Positions 1-11,849 are shown, numbered from the stretch's first letter. The stretch: 64,000 nt of DNA from Agrypnia vestita (GCA_016648135.1 JADDOH010005014.1:1-64000), one strand, 5' to 3'. Numbers and translations: made by a program. Notes: generated by a model from the letters alone, not told the origin.

Positions 1-1073
1 AATTTGTAATCATGGTAGTATAATTAAAAAGTAATTAGGTACTTACATAAAGAGGGGGCGGATTTACCGAAATTATGAAAGGCGGAGAGGAGGAGGGGGT
101 TAACGGGAAATTCGAAAGGAGAGGAAATGAGTTGGTTATTGTTGTATTGTTTAACAAGTTGAAAGCTGAAGTCAAATTGTATTTTATTTCTTAACTCTTA
201 TGTAATTGCCTTTACGGATGGAGAAGTTAAATGAAGGAAAATAAACATTATTATCTATGATGTGGTTTTCGAATAGTACCGATTCTCTCAAAACTCGAGT
301 AATGTAATAAACTCAAGTAGTGTTCATTCTTTAAAATTATATCCTACCGAAGATTATTTTATGATAATTTCATTTTAATTTATTTTAAGACCGTGTATAG
401 GTATTTTTTATAACTCTTTGTTCTTTAAAGATCCAGTTTCCCAGGGTAGGTTGATGTGAAATATCCCGTCGTTAATATGCGGCGCCACAGGAGTACATGG
501 CACATCGTCGTCTATGAATACGAAATAGGAAAATTAGCAGCCGGTGGTGAACTCGACATCATAGAGGCTGATGTCGTCTGAGGAGCTGTGACACTTTGCA
601 TTCTATTGAGAAATTAAGATGGGTGCATTTATTCATTAGCGAACTTAGGGATGAAATATATAATAGTTCGCGTTTTATGGAAAAATTATATTTCTATAGC
701 GTGTAGTGCTGTACATTCACTTTTTCTATTTACAAGACTTTCTTCTGGAGTAGATCGCGTATTTTGTTAATGGTCTCCCCGAGAAAACCTATGTCGACGT
801 TTTGGCACGGTAATCCTGAAGCACACGTACTCCGTACTTGTGTGATTTATATTATCGTCACAAGTAAGGTTCTACTTTTGAGGCAAAGTATTGACAAAAC
901 TTGTTTAACTATTCTAAAACGTCCACCTTCGGAGCCTTCAGGAAAACAAAGAGAAAAATACTGCTTATTTATAAATTACTTTTACTGTTTACTTTTAAAT
1001 TACTGATTACTTAAAAGTAAAACAGTGCGTTCAATATAAGTACATAATAGACAATTGAATAACAGGAACAAAA
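1..1073. other. A+T-rich intergenic DNA without recognised gene
   Basis: Purine-rich and A+T-rich sequence with no coding signal on either strand that I recognise. A short G+C-richer patch at about 430-600 stands out in composition but gives no recognisable protein. The 80-codon open frame at 764-1006 shows no family motif and is probably chance. Confidence 0.5.
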
Positions 1074-1437
1074 ATGTTGAATGACATACAATTTGAATCA
1101 GTAAATCAAAGAATAAAATATAACGTTTTGGTACAAATATTAAAAATCACACACGGATTATTGCCCAAAGATTTTGATAACATGATGAAATTAAATATTA
1201 AATTTTATTCATAAAAAGTAAGAGGCGTAAACAGCACCAAAAGAAAAAAAACAATTCACAAAATTGTCTAATGTAAAAAAGCCTTAAAATCTTTGACAAA
1301 AAAGGAGTTTAAACTGGGGTGTAAAATGTTAATAATGAAAAACTTTAAATGACTTGAGGTTATGTAAAATAATATGGTTTAATTTTAATCATATATTAAA
1401 CCCATACAACATATGTATGGAAATAAATAAATAGTGA
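1074..1437 (+). pseudogene. non-LTR retrotransposon RT C-terminal relic with A-rich tail
   Basis: Frame 1074-1214 reads as the extreme C-terminal region of a non-LTR reverse transcriptase: a segment SVNQRIKYNVLVQILKITHG followed by LLPKD. This matches the usual 'QRi-Y..lv.i.Ki..GLlP' block that follows the RT thumb in CR1/Jockey-type elements. The frame stops at 1212-1214 and the rest of the tail is degraded. An (AAATA)-type run at about 1417-1435 is a plausible 3' terminus. Only the last part of an ORF2 is present, so this is a 5'-truncated, inactive copy. Family recognition is from memory of the motif layout, without a search. Confidence 0.5.
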
Positions 1438-2032
1438 AAATAAAATAAAAATTCGTAATCTAATCTAGAAGACATACATATTTCATATACTAGTTCCCGC
1501 AAAAACCTCATACCTAACAAATTTTTCGATAACTACATAAATTTCATACTACATACGTAAACGAAAAACTTATTAAGAATGATGTCTCGATGTCATGCCA
1601 TCTGATACATTTCTATAATAATTAATAGATTTTTATTAGAAATGTCTTTTCTTACAGCTTACATCATTCATCAAATAATGATTACCATAATATGTCACGA
1701 CACTTTGTCACGAAATTTTTAACAATTAATTTCAGCCAGCACGCAATACTGTGCCTATTAAAATGAAACAGACGTGTTGAAAAATATAAGAATCCCTCAA
1801 ATTAAAAGGGTAGTTATGATAAATTATGCTTTATTAGGCATTTTTAAAATGGTTTCTTAATATAATAGTTTTTATATTCATATTTATAATAAAATCGAAC
1901 GCTCATGTTAACCCGAGCTCTTTGAGCTATAGTCTCATGAAAATATTTTATAATTGTTTTTATAATATCATTATTTAATAAATTAAATATTTACTATCTT
2001 AAAAGATTTCATGATACAATAATGAAACCCCC
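1438..2032. other. A+T-rich DNA, nothing recognised
   Basis: No gene, RNA or repeat recognised by eye in this stretch. Confidence 0.5.
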
Positions 2033-2159
2033 GAATTCAGAGTCAATACTTAGATGATTTAAAAGTTAAGGTGCGCCTTAAAAGTGTTATTTTTACTGAA
2101 AATTACGCTTTTAAGGCGTACCTTAACCTTCAAATCAACAAAGTGTTGACTCTGAATTC
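2033..2159. repeat. 127-bp fold-back (MITE-like) hairpin
   Basis: Both ends are GAATTCAGAGTCAA-type sequence in inverted orientation (GAATTC at 2033-2038 and 2154-2159). The arms continue inward for about 55 bp each, with the block TTAAGGTGCGCCTTAAAAG mirrored by CTTTTAAGGCGTACCTTAA. Few mismatches separate the arms, and the loop is a short A+T-rich stretch around 2090-2105. There is no coding capacity, so this is a typical non-autonomous hairpin element. The superfamily and target-site duplication are not resolved. Confidence 0.75.
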
Positions 2160-2479
2160 AGACCCGAGATGAACTACCATTTTTTTGTGAAGCTAGAACC
2201 GCAGGATCTTCAAAAGTTCGGCTGCCAAAAAGAAAAATTAACAGCGCAACCAATTTTGCCTCGATACGAGAATCCTTGGAGAAAGTTCTTACAATCGTAA
2301 TTGTAGTTGAATTAGTTGCGTGGAGTTAGGTCAAACAATACTGATGATAGTTAAATTTTTTTCATTTTAACAGACTTTTATTACCTGGATGTGTTAAATT
2401 AAAATGTTTAAGATTACATTGTTCTTGGAAACGTATCCGAAACGTTTACAAGAGTAAATAATATTTTTAATATTTTTGT

Positions 2480-2650
2480 TCTGAGAATCCAATTATTGTA
2501 TTCCGTCAACAGAGGGATGATTATTAATTAAAAAAAACAGAAGTCTCACAGAGGCAAATATACTTATATGGAAAACGTCAATGGATGTTTTTATAGGGTT
2601 GCTTAGAGCTTATGATCTGTATAAGCTGGCTGAAGTGAAGACTAGACACA
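2480..2650 (+). repeat. dispersed repeat R1, copy 1
   Basis: This is one copy of a family recurring at 3020(-), 10618(-), 15495(+), 27715(+)/27841(-), 29565(-), 32935(+), 33195(+), 54720(+) and 55177. Shared blocks in order are: a 'tctgagaa..caat.at.gtatt.cgt..acagagggat' start, GAAGTCTCACAGAGGC at about 2540, an 'atggatgtttttatagggt' segment, and CTTATGATCTGTATAAGCTGG near 2615 (consensus GCTTACGACCTGTTA..AGCTGGC). It is non-coding and probably a non-autonomous transposon remnant. Confidence 0.6.
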
Positions 2651-4283
2651 ATGCATTAATAATCATTGCTTAACTATAAAAAACAAGTTATTTTAATTTT
2701 AAAACATAATATATTAAAAAATATTTATTATTCTATGGAAGGAGTTACTTATAAATAATAATTTTCGTGAGTTTTCTTGTATAAATATAGGTATGTTAAA
2801 TAATTCGGAAAAATATCATATATTCAAAATATTGCTTTATATTCCAATTTAAAAATATAAAGGTACCATAACAAGAGGAGAAAATCTATGTAAACTAATT
2901 CACGTGAAGGACCATAGACATCTCTAGCATAGTTCATTCAAAGATGTGAAAAAAACTGATTTGGGTCATAATATACACAGTTTTAAATTTTTTGATAATG
3001 TATGGATGTTATTGCGGTGGAATTGGAAAACGAAATGTTGTGTAGAGTGATCACTCCTTAATCTAATTTTCCTGGAATATCCGCTGGCTCAGTCTATCTG
3101 CTGGTATCCGCAAGATACGTCCTAGTCACCGTAACTGTGATTTCTCGATAAACGTCAACAAGGGTTCTACTTCGAGACATTCGTGATTATAAAATATCCA
3201 CTACAAATTTAACGGCTATTGACGAGCTTGCAGAAGATCATCCGGTCAACAGTAGTGTGGATGGAAAGAAATAATTAATTGACTCTAGGCTGCGTGGGTC
3301 TGCTTGCCCCACCAATCACTGGACGTCACTACACAATACGTATTGTATTCACAATGTTATCACGATACGTTACTTAGAAGAGTTTGGATTCAAACTATGA
3401 AATAAATTATAAACACGGAAAATTATTTAAAAACAGTTTTTTTCGAAGACTTTAAAGGTTAAATTCTAAAAAAATATATAATAATATATTTACCTTTCTA
3501 ATATGTCAAATCGGGAATCTTAAGAAATCTAGACTAGACTAGAAAAGGAAGAATCTTTCACGATACGTGAAGATTTACAATCAAACATCGTTCGATACCA
3601 CATAAATACTATATTCTAGCAAAAATAATATTTAGAGATCTGGAACGAAAGCGAATTAAATTCCCTTTATATAAAAATGTTTCACTGGTTGTAAAAAAAA
3701 ATGCGGAATTTATTCTCTTCAGTCATTGTTTCCGAATCGAATCACTGGAATCAATAAGATTAGTGTTTTAAATATGATGTAAATAAAAAAAAGAGCTGAA
3801 GGGTAAAAAGGGGAAAGATAGCACAGATTGTATACGAGGGTACAAGAAGCTTGACTTGAAAATATGTGATGGTTTAACTCGATGAATCGGCAAACACACA
3901 ATTTCACATACACCTGGTCGCACGAGGGGGGGTTCAGAGCCGACGAAACGAAATTTCACCCAATGGCGACGAGAATGCTTCAGTGGTGGAGGTCGATATT
4001 CGGTGATAACTTAAGATGGGCGATAATGTTCTATTAATCAAGCTATTAAATGTGGAAGACGGGTAGGATGAAGAGGTGGGGAGGAGAGTGGGGTCATGAT
4101 GAAAATGGCAACAATATATGGATTGGAGAATACTAGGCAAGTGTCACACATACCGGAAAGTCATAGATGCATAGTTTCCATAAATTGGACTAAAATTTAA
4201 CTAAATAACTCATCTGATTAATTAATCGATCAATTTATTTATCCATCTTTTCAAATAACTAAAAGTTTATCTTTGGGTGGCTT
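2651..4283. other. A+T-rich intergenic DNA with an R1 fragment
   Basis: No gene recognised. A fragment at 3020-3060 (GTGTAGAGTGATCACTCCTT) matches, on the minus strand, the distal block of repeat R1. The overlapping short open frames at 3719-4140 have no recognisable motif and are probably chance. Confidence 0.45.
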
Positions 4284-6125
4284 GTGCTTTTTTTCTGTGA
4301 ATTTTTTGATTTATATAACAACTTGTTCAGGGAAACTTTACACGACAGCCACAAAACTTGGGATACAATTAATAACATTTTAGGTAGAAAAAATACGAGT
4401 AACTGTGATGAAATCATAACAAAATTCTTTAGTGGCACCTCATACACTTGTATCTGTAATAACTTTGTTAAGTATTTCTCGGATTCTATTGATCAAATGT
4501 TGCACCATTGTGAACATAAATTGTCAGACTTTTCTTTGGTAGATCAACCACAGAGTTTGTTAATCACTAAAGCGTCTCTGAGTGATATCATAGAAATAGT
4601 AAGGGGTATGAAACTTACTCATATGCCAGGTATTGATGGCATACGCTTGGGTGAGATTAAAAGAAACATAAATGTGCTAGGTCCCGTGATTGTTCATCTT
4701 ATAAATACTATCTTGACACAGCATGAAATCCCAGGAATGTTAAAAATAGGAATTATAAGACCAATCTATAAAGGGGGGAAGCATGATGAATATACTAATT
4801 ATAGGCCCATATGTATACTGCCTGCTATTGAAAAAATCTTAGAAAAATTTTTGCATACTAAAATCTATAATTACCTAATAAAGTTTAACATATTAGATCC
4901 GAATCAGTATGGATTTCAAAAACACAAAAGTACAGAAATTCTCATGGAAAATTTTTCAAATCATGTAAATTCAGAATTAAATGACAAAAATCATGTCATT
5001 ATACTATTCATAGATAATTCTAAAGCATTCGATACAATAAATCGGGAAACACTCATAACAATCTTGAGAAGCATTGGCATAGGTGGAAATTTAATTGAAG
5101 TCCTAGTGGATTACTTAACAAATAGAGAAATTTTAGTAAAAATTAAAGACACATTTAGTAATCCAAAATTTACGAATACTGGGGTGCCCCAGGGATCTAT
5201 TCTTGGTCCACTACTGTATATTATTTATGTATCTACTATGTCTAAAATCTTTAAGTATGCTAAGCATTTTGTGTATGCTGATGATACTGCTCTTGTTATC
5301 TCCCACAAGGATGTAAGATGGGTGGAAAATTGTATGCAAGAAGATTATAATGCTTTACTTAAATGGTCTCATGATATGGGTTTAATTATTAATGCAAAAA
5401 AAACTAAAGTCATGCATGTAAGGTCACCTCATATAACTGTGACTAATCAAATAAATATTATTTCCCATAATTTTGATTGCTTGCATTCCGGAATTAATGC
5501 ATCGTGTAATTGTGAAAAAATTGAATTAGTTAATGAATACGTATATCTTGGTATTACCATAGATACATTTTTCAAATGGGATATTCAGGTAAATAAGGTA
5601 TGTAAGAGGTTGAGAACTGTATTGGGATGTATGCACAAGATTAAATACTATGTTCCGATACAGACTATGAAAACTATATATCAATCTTTAGCGGAATCGG
5701 TAATAAGGTATGGAATAACTAGCTGGGGTCTAACTTGCAAAACTAATATTAGAAAAATTCAAAATATTCAAAATTCGGCTATAAAATTAATAAATAAAGA
5801 AAGTGCTACTAAAGATATACAGGAACTCTTCAAGAAACAAGGCTCTATGCCAATTAATGCTATCTTGTGGTACAAACTAATTACACGATATCATGAAGAT
5901 GGGACATATAAGCATAGATTGATTCATAAACATAGTACCAGATTTACGGTTAAAGAAGGACTACGAATACCGAAGGTCATAAATAAATATGGACAAAGAA
6001 CATTAAAATATGTCATACCAAAAATATTTAATAAAATCCCATGTCGTGTCAAAATGGATATTAATAAAAAAGGGCAAAATACAGAATTAATGAATATGTT
6101 ATTAAATAAAAAAGACTTATTTTGA
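4284..6125 (+). CDS. reverse transcriptase of a non-LTR retrotransposon, N-terminally truncated
   Basis: RNA-directed DNA polymerase of a LINE, which copies the element's RNA at the chromosomal target site. Of 613 residues, palm and fingers motifs are seen in order: NYRPICILP (about 172-180), the first catalytic aspartate in FIDNSKAFD (D244), GVPQGSILGPLLY (from 300), and the FVYADD box with catalytic D333 and D334. YLGITID follows, then the thumb and C-terminal region with IRYGITSWGL and the 'QN-aikLIN' block. Full-length ORF2 proteins usually have 900 or more residues with an N-terminal endonuclease; that half is missing here. The first Met is probably not the native start, since the reading frame is simply open from the truncation point. 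All catalytic residues are present, but without the endonuclease autonomous transposition is unlikely. The related but distinct copy at 61200-62025 is frameshifted. Confidence 0.9.
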   Translation: MLFFCEFFDLYNNLFRETLHDSHKTWDTINNILGRKNTSNCDEIITKFFSGTSYTCICNNFVKYFSDSIDQMLHHCEHKLSDFSLVDQPQSLLITKASLSDIIEIVRGMKLTHMPGIDGIRLGEIKRNINVLGPVIVHLINTILTQHEIPGMLKIGIIRPIYKGGKHDEYTNYRPICILPAIEKILEKFLHTKIYNYLIKFNILDPNQYGFQKHKSTEILMENFSNHVNSELNDKNHVIILFIDNSKAFDTINRETLITILRSIGIGGNLIEVLVDYLTNREILVKIKDTFSNPKFTNTGVPQGSILGPLLYIIYVSTMSKIFKYAKHFVYADDTALVISHKDVRWVENCMQEDYNALLKWSHDMGLIINAKKTKVMHVRSPHITVTNQINIISHNFDCLHSGINASCNCEKIELVNEYVYLGITIDTFFKWDIQVNKVCKRLRTVLGCMHKIKYYVPIQTMKTIYQSLAESVIRYGITSWGLTCKTNIRKIQNIQNSAIKLINKESATKDIQELFKKQGSMPINAILWYKLITRYHEDGTYKHRLIHKHSTRFTVKEGLRIPKVINKYGQRTLKYVIPKIFNKIPCRVKMDINKKGQNTELMNMLLNKKDLF

Positions 6126-6352
6126 TTTTGGTAATATTTGTATTTTTTCTTGTATTGTTGTATAGTATTGTAGATTTGTATTTGAGTTTATAAGATCTAT
6201 TGTAATTAATTAATATGAATGTATTTCTGGTAAATACAATTTATTTATATATATGTATTGATGCACCTACAGACAAATATCAATGTGATGTTTTGTGGGT
6301 CTGAGATGTAAAAAGAAAATAAAAAATTAATAAATAAAAAAAAATAAAAATA
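4284..6352 (+). mobile_element. 5'-truncated non-LTR retrotransposon (LINE)
   Basis: The element begins within the linker before the RT domain, so the apurinic-like endonuclease and any ORF1 are absent, as expected of 5' truncation during target-primed reverse transcription. It contains an intact RT-to-C-terminus ORF (4284-6125), a 3' untranslated stretch of roughly 185 bp, and an A-rich tail of mixed A and T (about 6310-6352). No clear target-site duplication was found by eye. The uninterrupted ORF implies a fairly recent insertion compared with the other RT relics in the window. Clade is not resolved; the motif order fits CR1/Jockey-type elements. Confidence 0.85.
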
Positions 6353-7393
6353 GTTGATTTTTACAGAGGCTATTTACACGTTAATTTGTCGCACTACGCA
6401 GCTACGATAGAGTTGGACTCGCGCAAAACCTCAGAACCAAAGTCGCTGTCAAAGATAAACCCAAGACATGAAAGTCAAGAGACAGATACGTATGTTAACA
6501 AACTTAATGAAAATTTATTAAAGCCTTCGATTTATCAAACGGAATGCTTTCGCTCTGTAATTAATCACTTTGGGAAGTTAGGCAGTCGAGTAGGGCTGCC
6601 GCTATAGAAGACATTTTAATGTCTTTTGTTTTTAATTGTAATGAATTAGTAGTAATTAAAATTAAATTGTAAATTGTTGTTTGTCATTTGAAGGCCATAA
6701 TATGAATGTTAAATTGTTTTTTTAATAAATCATCAGTTTGGCTCTTGGAGGTTCCTTTAAGCCGACAAATATTTTGTTCAGTTTAATCATTTGTTTGCAG
6801 AATTTTCAGATTTTTTTTTTCTCTAGTATTGTAGTTATTACTTACAGGTTCAAGATTAATCTTTTTTTACAACAGCTTAATTTTATCTTGTATGTGAAGA
6901 AACTCGTTTCAAAGGTAAAACTTGAAATCATGCCTATAAGATGGTTAAGATGGGAGTCCATAAAACGTTACTTTGGAAATAATCCAGGGTTAGTCATTGA
7001 TTACTTATTTTGCGAAAACCTACAACAAGTCCTAGAACAGACTACTCTTAACTCTTTCAAATTCATATATTTTTTCATGTTAGCTTGTCGATTGTTAAAA
7101 AAATCTTTTTCTTGCTAAGTCTTCATCTTTCATACATCTTTTTTACTATTATTTCCTCCTCTTCTTCTTTTTTTCTATGCTTTTGGTAGAATAATTGTGG
7201 TCGCTAATAGCCATGATATTATAAACTATCCGACGCTATCTGTTTTGATCTAAATCAATCCTGACAGCTTCTGGAAATGAGCCATTGATTGCAGACTCCA
7301 CATGATCCATTCATCTTCCAATCTTTCGCAGGATCGGGAATGTTTCCTCGACTCTACTGTACACTACTGGCCTTTCCATTGCTTATGACTTAT
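6353..7393. other. A+T-rich intergenic DNA
   Basis: No gene recognised. The open frames at 6386-6607 and 6738-7118 give low-complexity, Phe/Leu/Lys-rich products without family motifs. Around 7130-7180 there is a pyrimidine-rich tract. Confidence 0.45.
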
Positions 7394-7770
7394 GACATAT
7401 GTATTTTAGTATATGCATTTGTATTGTGGAACTTTGATTTACATTCTGTTCTTATAAAATAGAATTGTTTGTTCAATGCATTCGTACGTTTTGTGACATA
7501 TGTATTCTAGTATATGCATTTATATTATGGAATTTTACTCAACATTCAGCTCTTATAAAATGAATTTGTTGGTTAATTGCATTCATTGGACGTGTGGCAC
7601 ATGTGTTTTAGTATATGCATTTATATTGTGGAATTTTTTTTAAAATTCAGTTCCTGTAAAATGGAATTGTTATTCATTGCATTCTTACAATTTTTCTACT
7701 ATTGACGTATGTATTTTGGTATGTGCATTTATGTCATATGTATTTTATTATATTTTAGTTCTTGTAAAGT
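7394..7770 (+). repeat. four-unit tandem repeat, period about 101-107 bp
   Basis: Units begin at about 7394, 7495, 7596 and 7703 with the phrase ACATATGTATTTTAGTATATG and its variants, followed by 'catttatattgtggaatttt', a pyrimidine/purine stretch, and '..ataaaatggaattgtt'. Spacing is 101, 101 and 107 bp. The last unit is divergent and shortened. Non-coding minisatellite-like array. Confidence 0.75.
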
Positions 7771-9359
7771 TGAAATATTTGTAACTGTCGTCTGTCTAAT
7801 GCGAGTATCCTTCTGAGCTTTTATTTCCTTATTATCCATGTCTCAGATTTACAAAACAATCCATATACTTTGGTAGATTCAGTTTTGTATTTGTTCTTAA
7901 TTTATTGATAAATTATTATAAATAGATTTGCCACATGTGCGTCCTACATTAAGTCTAGTTTTGTTTATCTTCTGCCAGATTCAATATTTAAAATACTCCT
8001 TTTTGTACGTTAGTCTTTTCTCCGGTATCAAGTTTCCATTAAGATGTTTTACATCCAAAGTATGTGTGATAGAGATTTTGAAATCTTTCCGATATTGGAT
8101 TTCAACATTTCTTTTAACGATTTCCAAACCGACTCAGAAAGTTCTCTTCAATTTATATCCTGCTACGTAACGAGTGGGAAGCAGACCTTTCCTTTCGCCG
8201 AGACTGTTGACGTGTGCAAAGTTTGCAGAGTCCAAAGTTCGATTACCTCTCTATTGCGTATCGCCCACGGATATTCAGGCTTCTTCCGAAACAAACGAGA
8301 AAGTTAGATATGTTGTGTTTATCTACCCTGTCATGTTATTCTCTCCAACGATCGGAGACTTTATAAACTTTAAGGTTGGTGCTTTGTTATTTTAGATTAT
8401 TCCATTTCACATAAAATATAACACATAAAATTTTTTATTGAAGTGTTGAGCTTAAAATCACGATCTATGAATAAATCGTCACTCGTATTGAGATCAGTAT
8501 TTTACTGTAAAAAAATTTTCTACATATTGATTTTGAGGTTAAGAAAAAATATCACGTAAAAATTACAGGAGGAAAAAATGACTAACACAAGTAAAGTGAC
8601 TTTACCTTTTGAACGTATGTAATTTTTCTTTGTGTAATTTATTTCCAATAATTAACATTTAGAGAGTGAAATTTACAAAATGATACATACTAAAGTGTGA
8701 CTAATTTATCAATTAACCTTCAACTTAAGTGTCGGGTTAATAAAATATCTCATGAATAACTTAAATGTCACATTTTTATAATGATAATTACAGTTTCAAT
8801 AATTATTTAATTAGTATGTTTACGAAGAATAGAGAATGTCGTGTAACTTACGCCAACAAGAGCTTAATGTGTAAATGACAAGGACGTGTCAAAACCGGTA
8901 GAGAATTATTATAAAAAATAACAAATAGGTATATATTAAATAAAGTCTTTGTACAAAATGTCAAAATATTTTTATTCTGTAACTATAAGAACAAGGTGTC
9001 ATATTAGTCTATCAATTCAGAATTAAACAGGGTCACAAAATATGAAGTGAAATTTTTTTTGAGAAGATTTCAATTAAAGCAATAAAAGAAGTCACATTTC
9101 ACACAAAGCCTGTGATTTTTCAATAAAACTCAAATTTCAGATAAAATAATATTAAACTTCAACATCGCAATATAGCTGTAGAAATATAATTCATCGTGGC
9201 CTGGTGTAAGACAACCATTCAGTATTGAAACGTCTCTGACTTAATCTTTATAGCCCGATTGAATTTTTTTCCTACATTTATTTTTAACAACATTTCTTTC
9301 CTGCATTCACATATTTTCTATCGCTTATTTTCTATATCAGTAAATAAAGTAAAGGTGAA
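7771..9359. other. A+T-rich intergenic DNA
   Basis: No gene recognised. Overlapping open frames at 7928-8395 lie in a slightly less A+T-rich patch (8040-8330) but show no recognisable domain. They may be an old transposon fragment or chance. Confidence 0.45.
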
Positions 9360-10378
9360 CGTCTGGTAGAGTGAGCAAATTTCACAATTTTTTCTCATAT
9401 CTTCTGTTGCGTTCTTTATCACATTTTTGTATGGAAATATATCATTTATTTTTTATTCATCACATATTATTTATTCATCACGTTACATATATTTTAAATA
9501 AGGATATTTTGTTAAAATGGCACAAACTAAATTAAATAATTAAACAATAAATAACCAAACCTCCTATGTTTTAAAAATTAAAAAAAAATTGCTCCACTTT
9601 GTTGGCCTTTTATGACTGAATGATCTCGTGAGATGTCTTTTTTTTAATAATGTTACAAAATAAACGATTATACTAAATTTATCAAAATTATTGCAAAATC
9701 TTTCAGTTTGTTTACTTACATATTATGTTTTAAAAAACACTGTTTTTTATATTTTATTTTATTTTGTTTTTTTTCAACAATTTGTACATGGTTGACAACT
9801 TTTTACTTCAACAGTCAAAAGAATAAATAAAATTTATAATATTTATAAATAAAAACACAAAAAATCTTTGTCCATATTCCTGATTTTATTTATGACACAT
9901 TATGCAGTGTCTTGATTAAATAACTGAAATCTGAAATTTAGAATAAGTTTTTGATTTTTTTTGTTTTAATTTTAAAACAAAATTGTCTATTCCATTAATT
10001 TATTCGGAAAAAAGTTAGAAACCGTCTAAAAAGGGTTAAAAAAATATTATTAAAAAACAGTGTTTTTCAAAATATAAATTGTAATTAAACAATCGAACAG
10101 ATTTTGCAATAATTATAATTTGTTTAGGATAATCGTTTACTTTGTACAAGGCCCACAAAGTGGAGCAATTTTCTTCATTTTTAAAACATCGAGGGTTTGG
10201 TAATTTATTATTCAATTATATAATTTAGTTTGTGCCATTTTAACAAAATATATGTATTTTAAATATATGTAACCTGATAAATAAATTTTAAAATAATATA
10301 TTTCTTTACTAAAATGTGATAAAAAACGTAAAATAAAATATGAGAAAAAATTTTGATAATTGCTCACTCTGCCGGACG
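9360..10378. mobile_element. 1.02-kb fold-back transposon with about 370-bp inverted arms
   Basis: The left end starts CGTCTGGTAGAGTGAGCAA (9360) and the right end finishes TTGCTCACTCTGCCGGACG-like sequence (10378, TTGC...CCGGACG), inverted. The complementarity continues through long blocks: 'aatggcacaaactaaat' near 9517 against 'atttagtttgtgccatttt' near 10225; 'ttgctccactttgt' at 9589 against 'acaaagtggagcaa' at 10155; 'aaacactgttttt' at 9735 against 'aaaacagtgttttt' at 10055. The central 270 bp is A+T-rich and non-coding. Terminal ends are the best conserved part. No target-site duplication was evident. Confidence 0.8.
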
Positions 10379-10617
10379 ATCGCTTTAAATAATACTTTGA
10401 GTTTGTCCAAATTTTTCAAGAACACCGTATTGAATTTTACATCAGGGGGACATCATAAATCAATATATATTATAAATGTCACATAGATACGAAATTATAT
10501 AAAAAAAAATTTAAATCAATTTAGGATATAAGATTATCAGAGAATTATCGGTATTATCTGATTATTAGGTATAATCTGAGGAGAAGGTATTTTTGGAGAT
10601 ATTTTTATGGGTGGGAA
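10379..10617. other. A+T-rich spacer
   Basis: Nothing recognised. Confidence 0.4.
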
Positions 10618-10775
10618 TGGTGAACGTTACATTGTGTAAAGTGATCACTTATGCCAGCTATACGATAGGTCGTAAGCCCTATGAACCCCTAAAAAACCTT
10701 ATATACCTACTTTCCAATAAAAATTATATAGGTATATAATTTCATCTCTACGAGACATCTATAATACTTATATCT
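10618..10775 (-). repeat. dispersed repeat R1, copy on minus strand
   Basis: Reads, on the plus strand, GTGAACGTTACATTGTGTAA then GTGATCACTTATGCCAGCTA and 'ggtcgtaagccctatga', ending 'ctctacgagacatctataat'. This is the reverse complement of the R1 order. The same three blocks recur at 29565-29725 in the same orientation. Confidence 0.6.
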
Positions 10776-11849
10776 TGATTAAAGTATTAAAGTTGCTACG
10801 TTTTCCAACCCCAATATTACGTTATTAAAAATATTTAAAAGTGATTAATTGAAATCTGAAAATGGAAATACTTATAAAGCACCTAACTTATAAAGCACTA
10901 AGGAACAAAAAAATCATTTATTGATTATTAAAATGTTTTTCAAAATTTCAAAAGGTGTATATTATATATGTATATCTATCTGCGATGTAAAGACCAAAAA
11001 ATATTTGCTTATATCTACGGTTTAAACATTTTTACAAAATTCTATTGAGAAAAGCAAGCAATCTCAAAACGCACAAAAAAATATGCAAATTCATTTTTGT
11101 TGCTTTAAAATATAGTTTTAAAAAATATATTTAATATACTCTGTAGCAAAACAAAACAAAAAGCGTACGAAGTGAAATTTTTGGTAGATATGAATTTAAT
11201 TTTTAACCGATGTCACTGGGTCAGTTGATCCAAAGGAGATGTTTTGTGCTGTTATTCCAACACCAGTAATAAAGACCTACGCCAGTTATCCGTTTGACTC
11301 GACAGTGACGCACTGATCCTAGAGATTTATCGCGGTCTAACAAAGTTCTTTTACGGGTTTGGGTCAATACTGTCCGTCGATTCTAGTTGTTTGGGTGTTT
11401 ATTGCATAATATACTATCAGTGACGTAGGCGGATTTCGATAGAAAAAGATTTTCGAATACTTCTTGTTGCAGAAGGTTGCACAACGCAACGTACAGAAAG
11501 ATAATTAATGCACAATCATCATTTCCAGGAAATCCCATATGTATATAATATATAAATACAAATATGTGTATATGCATGGGGTCTATTTAAAGTTAACACA
11601 AGTATACTATTAGTCATTTTTCACTTTCATTTTCCGAGAATTACCCATGGAGAATGTCATATGTATTCCAATTTTTTAACCTAGTCAAGAAAAACCGAAG
11701 AAGTGAAAAAGAAAAAAGACTTGACGGTGCTCAAGAACAAGAAGATTCCATAGCATCTTATATAGCATTAGATACCAATAAATGATGACTTACCACAAAT
11801 ACAGCATTGCGATTTCTTGGATTACGATAAATATCTACGACTAGTTACG
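10776..11849. other. A+T-rich intergenic DNA
   Basis: No gene recognised. The open frame at 11383-11577 (minus) lacks motifs. Confidence 0.4.

Noticed and set aside
6738..7118. 126-codon plus-strand frame after the LINE
   Set aside because: Phe/Leu/Lys-rich, no motif, and begins in degenerate sequence. No support.
8044..8395. Overlapping 73-87-codon frames in a balanced-composition patch
   Set aside because: No recognisable domain, and two frames are equally good; no splice-site support.
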